Shown here piece after piece: positions 58,124 through 64,000 of a DNA stretch of 64,000 nucleotides. The notes beneath the pieces were generated by a model. It saw only the letters and a list, made by a program, of their open reading frames with translations. It was not told the origin of the DNA and did not search any database. The position numbers and the translations under genes are program-made. Position 1 is the first letter of the stretch, and every line of letters starts with the position of its first letter. This DNA comes from Tepidiphilus succinatimandens (GTDB taxonomy: Bacteria; Pseudomonadota; Gammaproteobacteria; Burkholderiales; Rhodocyclaceae). The stretch spans positions 1 to 64,000 of the forward strand of contig NZ_SBIK01000015.1 in assembly GCF_006503695.1 (NCBI RefSeq), written 5' to 3'.

Positions 58124-59247
58124 GCGTCTGGCTCCATTGGCGGTGGGGAAAGCGGCAACGAGAGCACGAAGCGGCTGCCCTCGCCGGGGCGGGAGTAGGC
58201 TTCGATGTCGCCGCCGTGCGCGCGGGCCACGCCGCGGGCGATCGCCAGCCCCAGGCCCGTGCCTTCGCTGCGGGTGGTGAAGAACGGCTCGAAGATGCGC
58301 TCGAGCTTGTCGGCGGGGATGCCGGGGCCCTCGTCGCTCACGCCAAGACGCGCGCGCGCTCCTTCACGTTCCCCTTCGAGGCGTACCGTGCCGCCTTCGG
58401 GGATGGCCTGCAGGGCGTTTTCCAGCAGATTGGTGAGGGCGCCGGCGAGCGCCTTGGCGTCCCCCTGGACCCAGGCGCCGGCGAGCGGTTCGAGCCGCCC
58501 TTCGAGCCGGGCGCGTTTGGCCGCGGCGAGCGGTTCGAGTGCGTGCAGCGCGTCGCGGGCGAGCGTCTCCAGCGCCACCGGACCGCGCGCCCCGCCTTCG
58601 CCGCGGGCAAAGAGCAGCATGTCGCCGATGAGCCGTTCGAGGTGACGCAGCCGCTCCTGCGCCCGCTCGGCGAGCTGGGCGCGGCGCTCGGGCGGCAGTT
58701 CGCCGGCGGCGAGGTTGCCGACGTAGAGCATGGAGGCGGCAAGCGGCGTGCGCAGCTGGTGCGCGAGCGCCGCCACCATCTCGCCCATGGCGGCGAGCCG
58801 CAGGTTGCGCTCCATCGCCTGGCGCAGGCGGTGCGCTTCGGTGACGTCGTGCAGCAGCAGCAGCCGCCCGCCGTGGGCGGCGAGATCGGCCCAGGAAAGA
58901 TTGAGCCGGCGGGCCGTGCCCCCGGGCATGGGTAACTCCACTTCCTGCGGCGTGTCGGTCGGCCGGAGCGTGGCGGCGAGCTCTGCCCACGCGCGCCCTT
59001 CCGGCTCGAGGCCGGGCCACAGCGCCTTGGCCGCCCGGTTCGCCTGCACGACGCGGTCTTGGGCATCGAGCACCAGCACGCCGGCCGGCAGCGCCTGCAG
59101 CAGCACTTCGAGGCGCTCGGAGAGCATCTGGGCGCGCGCCTGCAGCGCCTCGTAGGAGCGCGTGAGCGCGTCGGAGGCGCGGGCGAACTGTTCGAAGGCG
59201 CGCGCGAGCTGTTCGGGCGTGAGCGAGGCGGCGGAATCGGCGGTCAT
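58120..59247 (-). CDS. fleS: sensor histidine kinase FleS
   Basis: The 375-residue kinase has an N-terminal coiled coil, a PAS-like sensor (about 50-140), the HisKA phosphoacceptor His163 in '[13 protein letters not shown]' and an HATPase domain with '[10 protein letters not shown]', 'DEGPGIP', and '[18 protein letters not shown]'. It has no membrane segment, so it senses a cytoplasmic signal, as FleS does. I chose the ATG at 59247 with an AGGAAA site; a further ATG 21 bp upstream is less likely. Confidence 0.92.
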   Translation of the reverse strand: MTADSAASLTPEQLARAFEQFARASDALTRSYEALQARAQMLSERLEVLLQALPAGVLVLDAQDRVVQANRAAKALWPGLEPEGRAWAELAATLRPTDTPQEVELPMPGGTARRLNLSWADLAAHGGRLLLLHDVTEAHRLRQAMERNLRLAAMGEMVAALAHQLRTPLAASMLYVGNLAAGELPPERRAQLAERAQERLRHLERLIGDMLLFARGEGGARGPVALETLARDALHALEPLAAAKRARLEGRLEPLAGAWVQGDAKALAGALTNLLENALQAIPEGGTVRLEGEREGARARLGVSDEGPGIPADKLERIFEPFFTTRSEGTGLGLAIARGVARAHGGDIEAYSRPGEGSRFVLSLPLSPPPMEPDA

Positions 59248-59382
59248 GGTTTTCCTACTATACGACAAAGCGGCGGCGGCAGGAATTGCCGGCGATTTTT
59301 GCCGTTATTTCCACGACGGCTTGCCGCCCGAGGCGCGATAATGCAGCCTGAGACCGTTGCCCTCGCGGCAGGAGACGACATC

Positions 59383-61083
59383 ATGGCCGAGGCCGACACG
59401 ACGCTGACCGCCCAAGCCCCCGCGGCAACCCGCCTGCCGCCGGCGCTGGCGAACCTGCTCGAGCGCGTCAAGGCGCTTTCCCTGCAGCAGAAACTTGCCG
59501 CCGGCGCGGCGCTCGCGCTGGCGATCGCCCTCATCGTGGGGCTATTGCTGTGGTCCAAGCCCGCCGACTACGCCGTGCTCTTCTCCAATCTGGACGAGCG
59601 CGACGGCGGGGCGATCGTCACCACCCTGCAGCAGATGAACGTGCCGTATCGTTTTTCCGACAACGGCAGCGCCATCCTGGTGCCCTCTTCCCAGGTGCAC
59701 GACCTGCGCCTGCGGCTGGCGGCGCAGGGGCTGCCGCGCGGCGGCAACGTCGGTTTCGAGCTGATGGACAATCAGAAACTGGGCATCACCCAGTTCGCCG
59801 AGCAGATCAACTACCAGCGCGCGGTGGAAGGAGAGCTCGCGCGCACTATCCAGAACATCGGCGCGGTGTCGGCCGCGCGCGTGCATCTGGCCATTCCCAA
59901 GAAAACGGGTTTTCTGCGCGACAAGGAAAAGCCCTCGGCTTCCGTGATGGTCACGCTGCGTCCGGGCCGGGTGCTGGATGAAGCGCAGATTGCCGGCATC
60001 GTGCATCTGGTGAGTTCGAGCGTGCCAGAGCTCACGCCCGATCGCGTCACGGTGGTGGATCAGTCGGGCAATCTCCTGACCCGCTCGCCCGACCAGAACA
60101 AGGGGGATCTGGACGCCAAGCAGCTCGCCTTCATCCAGGAGCTGGAATCGGCCTACGTACGGCGCGTCGAATCCATCCTCGAACCCATCGTCGGGGCGGG
60201 TAACTTCAAGGCGCAGGTGGCCGTCGAGGTCGATTTCAACCAGACGGAACTCACCAGCGAATCCTACCGTCCCAATCCGGCGCCGGATCAGGCGATCCGC
60301 AGCCAGCACATCGAGGAGCGCTACGGCGGCGACCAGGCGCCGCAGGGCGTGCCGGGCGCGCTCACCAACCAGCCACCGGTGCCCGCCACTGCGCCCATCA
60401 CCACGCCGGAAGTCGGCCAAGGCGGTACCGGTACGGCGACGGCGGCGCCCACGGGCAAGCGCGAACGCACGGCGACCATCAACTATGAGCTCGACCGCAC
60501 CATCCAGCACACGAAAAAGGCGCTCGGCGACGTGCGCCGCCTCACCGTGGCCGTGGTCATCAACCAGAAGACCGAGACCACGCGCGAAGGCGTCAAGACC
60601 ATCCCTTCGGACGAAGAGCTCGCCCAGCTGGAGAAATTGGTGCAGAATGCAGTGGGGCTCAACCCGACGCGCGGCGACAGCATCACCGTCTCCGGGGCGC
60701 TCTTCGCCGGCAAGGTGGAAGAAATTCCTCCGCCCTGGTGGAAACGCCTGTGGAGCGATCCGGTCATGGTCGAGATCGTGCGCGAGGTGCTGCGCTACCT
60801 GCTGCTGGCCGTGGCCTTGGTGATCGTCTATTTCGGCGTGATCCGGCCGCTGGTGCGCACGGTCGCCACCAAGGCCGAAACGCCGGCGCCCGGCGCTCCC
60901 ACCGCGGTGCCGCCGGCCGGCGCGGAGGAAGAAGAGGAAGGCGCGATCGTGCAGCTGGGCACGGTCAGGCCCGGCGATCCGTTCGAGCGCAAGGTGGCCG
61001 AGCTGCGGCGCATCGCCCAGAACAATCCCAAGCTGCTCGCCAACATGATCAAAGAGTGGCTCGGTACCGCGGAGAGACGCTGA
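59383..61083 (+). CDS. fliF: flagellar MS-ring protein FliF
   Basis: FliF forms the MS-ring in the inner membrane. The 566-residue protein has two membrane helices (about 41-63 and 467-490), the periplasmic 'YAVLFSNLDERDGGAIV' and 'HLAIPKKTGFLRDKEKPSAS' segments, and a C-terminal FliG-binding tail ending 'NPKLLANMIKEWLG'. I chose the ATG at 59383, preceded by GGAG at eight bases; an ATG at 59341 is also in frame. The stop is 1 bp before fliG. Confidence 0.95.
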   Translation: MAEADTTLTAQAPAATRLPPALANLLERVKALSLQQKLAAGAALALAIALIVGLLLWSKPADYAVLFSNLDERDGGAIVTTLQQMNVPYRFSDNGSAILVPSSQVHDLRLRLAAQGLPRGGNVGFELMDNQKLGITQFAEQINYQRAVEGELARTIQNIGAVSAARVHLAIPKKTGFLRDKEKPSASVMVTLRPGRVLDEAQIAGIVHLVSSSVPELTPDRVTVVDQSGNLLTRSPDQNKGDLDAKQLAFIQELESAYVRRVESILEPIVGAGNFKAQVAVEVDFNQTELTSESYRPNPAPDQAIRSQHIEERYGGDQAPQGVPGALTNQPPVPATAPITTPEVGQGGTGTATAAPTGKRERTATINYELDRTIQHTKKALGDVRRLTVAVVINQKTETTREGVKTIPSDEELAQLEKLVQNAVGLNPTRGDSITVSGALFAGKVEEIPPPWWKRLWSDPVMVEIVREVLRYLLLAVALVIVYFGVIRPLVRTVATKAETPAPGAPTAVPPAGAEEEEEGAIVQLGTVRPGDPFERKVAELRRIAQNNPKLLANMIKEWLGTAERR

Positions 61084-61084
61084 G

Positions 61085-62083
61085 ATGAGTGAAGATGCCG
61101 TCGAACGCGCCGCCTTGCTGCTGCTCACCCTGGGGCCGGCCGAGGCCGCCGAGGTGCTCAAGAACCTCGGTCCCAAGGAAGTGCAGAAACTGGGCACCGT
61201 CATGGCCGCGCTGCCGGCCAAACCGCGCGAGGAAGTAGAACCGGTGCTGGACGAGGCCATCGAATACGTGCAGCGCGGCGCTCCGATCGAACCCGATCCG
61301 GAGCAGATCCGCGAGATGCTCACCCAGGCGCTGGGCGACGACAAGGCAAGCCACATCATCGCCCGCATCATGCAGGGCTCGGACACCGCCGCGATCGAGA
61401 GCCTGAAGTGGCTCGATCCGGCCACCGCCGCCGATCTCATCAAGAACGAGCACCCGCAGATCATCGCCACTATCCTGGTGCACCTGGAATTCGACCAGGC
61501 GGCGGAGATCCTCAAGCACTTCCCGGAGCGGCTGCGCAACGAGGTGATCCTGCGCATCGCCACCCTCGAAGGCGTGCAGCCGCTGGCGCTCAAGGAGCTC
61601 AACGAGGCGCTGGGCAACCTGCTCGCCAACGCTGCCTCCAGCACCAAAAGCAAGGCCATGGGCGGGGTGCGACACGTGGCCGAGATCCTCAACTTCGCCG
61701 GCGCACAGCTCGAGAACGAGGTCATCGAGGCCGTGCGCGAATACGATCCCGACCTGGCGCAGAAGATTCTTGACGAGATGTTCGTCTTCGAGAACCTCAT
61801 CGACATGGACGATCGCAGCCTGCAGACGGTGCTGCGCGAGGTGCAGAACGACCAGCTGGTCATCGCCCTCAAGGGAGCCTCCCAGCAGCTGCGCGAGAAA
61901 GTCTTCAAGAACATGTCCCAGCGCGCCGCCGAGATGCTGCGCGAGGATCTGGAAGCGAAAGGGCCGGTGCGCGTCTCCGAAGTGGAGGCGGCGCAGAAAG
62001 AGATTCTCAAGATCGTGCGCCGTCTGGCCGAAGAAGGGCAGATCGTCCTGCCCGGCAAGGGCGGCGAAGAGGGGTTCGTGTGA
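61085..62083 (+). CDS. fliG: flagellar motor switch protein FliG
   Basis: FliG couples torque from the stator to the MS-ring. The 332-residue protein has the N-terminal FliF-binding domain ('RAALLLLTLGPAEAAEVLKN'), the middle EHPQ motif 'NEHPQIIATILVHL' (about 125-138), and the C-terminal torque helix with charged residues in 'DDRSLQTVLREVQNDQLVIA'. It is followed by fliH after 17 bp. Confidence 0.97.
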   Translation: MSEDAVERAALLLLTLGPAEAAEVLKNLGPKEVQKLGTVMAALPAKPREEVEPVLDEAIEYVQRGAPIEPDPEQIREMLTQALGDDKASHIIARIMQGSDTAAIESLKWLDPATAADLIKNEHPQIIATILVHLEFDQAAEILKHFPERLRNEVILRIATLEGVQPLALKELNEALGNLLANAASSTKSKAMGGVRHVAEILNFAGAQLENEVIEAVREYDPDLAQKILDEMFVFENLIDMDDRSLQTVLREVQNDQLVIALKGASQQLREKVFKNMSQRAAEMLREDLEAKGPVRVSEVEAAQKEILKIVRRLAEEGQIVLPGKGGEEGFV

Positions 62084-62100
62084 GCCGGAGCGCGCGCTGA

Positions 62101-62907
62101 ATGCCGATCGACCGCCATCAGGCCACCGGCCTCTACCGTCCCTGGCAGCCGCCTTCCTTCGACGAGGCGGAAAACCGCCGCGACCAGCCACCAGCCGGCG
62201 CAGAAGCGGCGCGCCAAGGGGTGCAGCTGCCCACGGTCGAGGAACTCGAAGCCCTCTATGAGCAGAGCCGCCGCGAAGGATTCGCCGCCGGCCACGAGGA
62301 AGGATTTGCCGCCGGCCGCGCCGAAGGGCTTGCCCAGGGGCAGGAAGAAGGTCGGCGCCAGGGCCATCAGGAGGGCTACGCCAAGGGCGAGGCCGAAGGG
62401 CGAACCCAAGGGGAAGCCCGGGCTCGGGCGCAGTACGAAGCGCAATGGCAGCAGCGCCTGGCGCTGGCCGCCTCCCTGATCGAAGGGTTGGAACATCTGG
62501 CGGAACGCACGCGCGAGACACTCGCCGAGGAGATCGCCGCACTGGCCGTGGAAATCGCGCGACGCGTGCTGCAGGACGAGCTGCGCACCTCCCCCGAGCG
62601 CATCGTCTCCCTCGTGCGCCGCCTGCTCGAAGAAGACGGGGCGCCGCATCTCACGATCCGCCTCCACCCCGAAGATCTCCCTTTGGTCCGCGAAGCGCTC
62701 GAAGCGGAACTTGCCAAAGGCGGGCACCGGCTCGTTGCCGATGCCGCGATCGGGCGCGGCGGCTGCCTCGTCGAATCGGATTCCCACGTCGTCGATGCCA
62801 CCGTGCCCACCCGCTGGCGCCGCCTCGTCGCCCGCCTCTGGCCCGAGAGCGCCAACTGGGAAGAAGAAACCGACGTGCCGGATGATGGCGGGGAAGGTAC
62901 CCCATGA
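62101..62907 (+). CDS. fliH: flagellar export ATPase regulator FliH
   Basis: FliH dimerises, binds FliI and docks it at the export gate. The 268-residue protein has the diagnostic run of overlapping GxxxG-type repeats (about residues 58-105, '[17 protein letters not shown]' onward) and a C-terminal domain with '[15 protein letters not shown]' and '[13 protein letters not shown]'. It overlaps fliI by four bases. Confidence 0.94.
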   Translation: MPIDRHQATGLYRPWQPPSFDEAENRRDQPPAGAEAARQGVQLPTVEELEALYEQSRREGFAAGHEEGFAAGRAEGLAQGQEEGRRQGHQEGYAKGEAEGRTQGEARARAQYEAQWQQRLALAASLIEGLEHLAERTRETLAEEIAALAVEIARRVLQDELRTSPERIVSLVRRLLEEDGAPHLTIRLHPEDLPLVREALEAELAKGGHRLVADAAIGRGGCLVESDSHVVDATVPTRWRRLVARLWPESANWEEETDVPDDGGEGTP

Positions 62908-64000
62908 GTGAGGCCGAAACGCTCGTCCTCGACCCTTTGCACCGGCGCCTGCGCACCTGGCGCGAGGCGCTGCGCCGCACGCCGGTGCTCACCCCGGCCG
63001 GGCGGCTGGTGCGCATCAACGGGCTGGTGATGGAGGCCATGGGCCTCAAGCTGCCGCTGGGCGCGAGCTGCCGCATCGAAACGCCCACCGGCGGCACCGT
63101 GGAAGCGGAAGTGGTGGGTTTTCAGGGGGACAAGCTCTTTCTCATGCCCACCGAGGAGGTCTATGGCCTCGCGCCCGGGGCGCGGGTCCTGCCGCCCGAA
63201 CCGCCGCCCATTGCGCTGCACGCCGACGAGGTCCCCGAAGCCCCTTCGCCCGACCGTGCCAAGCACCTCCCCGCAGGCGAAGCGTTGCTGGGGCGCGTGG
63301 TCGATGCGGCGGGCCGTCCGCTCGATGGCAAGGGGCCGCTTGCCGGCGCCGCGTTGCGTCCGCTCTTCGCCCCGCCGATCAATCCGCTCGCGCGCACGCC
63401 CATCGACACGCCGCTCGACGTCGGCATCCGCGCGATCAATGCGCTGCTCACCGTCGGCCGCGGTCAGCGGCTGGGGCTTTTCGCCGGCTCGGGGGTAGGG
63501 AAATCGGTGCTCATCGGCATGATGGCGCGCTTCACCGTGGCCGAGGTGATCGTCGTGGGGCTCATCGGCGAGCGCGGCCGGGAAGTGAAGGAATTCATCG
63601 AACAGAACCTCGGCCCCGACGGCTTGGCGCGGGCCGTGGTGGTGGCCGCGCCGGCCGACGTGAGCCCCCTGCTGCGGCTACAAGGGGCGGCTTACGCCAC
63701 GGCGATCGCCGAGCAGTTTCGCGACGAGGGGCGCCACGTGCTCCTCATCATGGACTCCCTCACCCGCTACGCCATGGCCCAGCGCGAGATCGCGCTCGCC
63801 GTGGGCGAGCCGCCAGTGACCAAGGGTTATCCTCCCTCGGTGTTCGCCCGGCTACCCGCGCTCGTCGAACGGACCGGCAACGGCGCCGACGATCAGGGAT
63901 CGATCACCGCCTTCTACACCGTGCTCACGGAAGGCGACGACCAGCAGGACCCGATCGCCGACGCCGCCCGCGCCATCCTCGACGGCCACTTCGTGCTCTC
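62904..64000 (+). CDS. fliI: flagellum-specific ATPase FliI, 3' end outside the window
   Basis: FliI is the F1-beta-like ATPase of flagellar type III export. The visible 365 residues include the N-terminal barrel (about 20-100), Walker A '[11 protein letters not shown]' (about 191-201), '[15 protein letters not shown]', Walker B '[13 protein letters not shown]' (about 279-291) and '[20 protein letters not shown]'. The frame is still open at position 64000. Confidence 0.97.
   Translation, partial: MSEAETLVLDPLHRRLRTWREALRRTPVLTPAGRLVRINGLVMEAMGLKLPLGASCRIETPTGGTVEAEVVGFQGDKLFLMPTEEVYGLAPGARVLPPEPPPIALHADEVPEAPSPDRAKHLPAGEALLGRVVDAAGRPLDGKGPLAGAALRPLFAPPINPLARTPIDTPLDVGIRAINALLTVGRGQRLGLFAGSGVGKSVLIGMMARFTVAEVIVVGLIGERGREVKEFIEQNLGPDGLARAVVVAAPADVSPLLRLQGAAYATAIAEQFRDEGRHVLLIMDSLTRYAMAQREIALAVGEPPVTKGYPPSVFARLPALVERTGNGADDQGSITAFYTVLTEGDDQQDPIADAARAILDGHFVL

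Noticed and set aside
59248-59382. A sigma-54 promoter upstream of fliF
   Set aside because: Several GG...GC pairs are present but none has the required ten-base spacing together with the conserved neighbours.
62270-62430. Short tandem-like repeats suggestive of a CRISPR array or minisatellite
   Set aside because: These are the codons of the GxxxG-type protein repeats of FliH and are not spaced or conserved like CRISPR repeats. No CRISPR array was seen anywhere in the window.
59542-62787. A 1081-codon open frame antisense to fliF, fliG and fliH
   Set aside because: The three flagellar genes on the plus strand are certain. The antisense translation shows no domain and strong compositional bias.

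Overview
The window is a GC-rich (mostly 65-70% GC) bacterial chromosome segment. Gene content and order point to a motile betaproteobacterium: hemC-hemD beside argH, rpsU-dnaG-rpoD, a short H-NS-type protein, the flgBCDEFGHIJKL / flgA-flgM-flgN arrangement and a FleS/FleR pair. A member of the Hydrogenophilaceae would fit, but that is a guess from general resemblance.

Layout. Positions 1-1725 hold the tnpA-tnpB end of an IS607-type transposon that abuts, and seems to have replaced, the last codons of hemD. Positions 1666-5973 are housekeeping (hemD, hemC, argH, grxD, a Nudix hydrolase). Positions 6012-16902 are one leftward operon, flgB to flgL, ending in an unrecognised lipoprotein gene. 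Divergent to it are flgA, flgM (with a textbook sigma-28 promoter), flgN and an orphan ParA-type ATPase. A UvrD helicase follows, then a 101-residue protein behind a promoter decorated with inverted repeats, and a split ferric-iron transport locus (fbpC, fbpB, fbpA) with Fur-like sites. Positions 26287-39771 are core genes: leuS-lptE-holA-proA-xerD, an H-NS-like gene, folB, plsY, tsaD, rpsU-dnaG-rpoD and tRNA-Ile2.

Positions 39772-47400 look like an accessory island next to that tRNA. It holds a YefM-YoeB toxin-antitoxin pair, one 1945-codon gene for a multi-module glycosyltransferase/methyltransferase whose base composition falls from about 70% to about 20% GC along its length, and a HepT-MntA (HEPN-MNT) pair. 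Core genes resume with xthA, two tRNAs around a small membrane protein, and a cobalamin adenosyltransferase.

The second flagellar block runs from 49563 to the window end: fliC-flaG-fliD-fliS-fliT, fliK, an FlhB C-terminal-like gene, a YcgR/PilZ brake, then leftward fleS-fleR-fliE and rightward fliF-fliG-fliH-fliI (cut by the window edge). With the flg block it covers the MS-ring, rotor, export ATPase, rod, P/L rings, hook, filament, chaperones, sigma-28/anti-sigma checkpoint and a two-component regulator. The large glycosyltransferase sits 3 kb from the flagellin gene, so flagellin or envelope glycosylation is a reasonable but unproven role for it.
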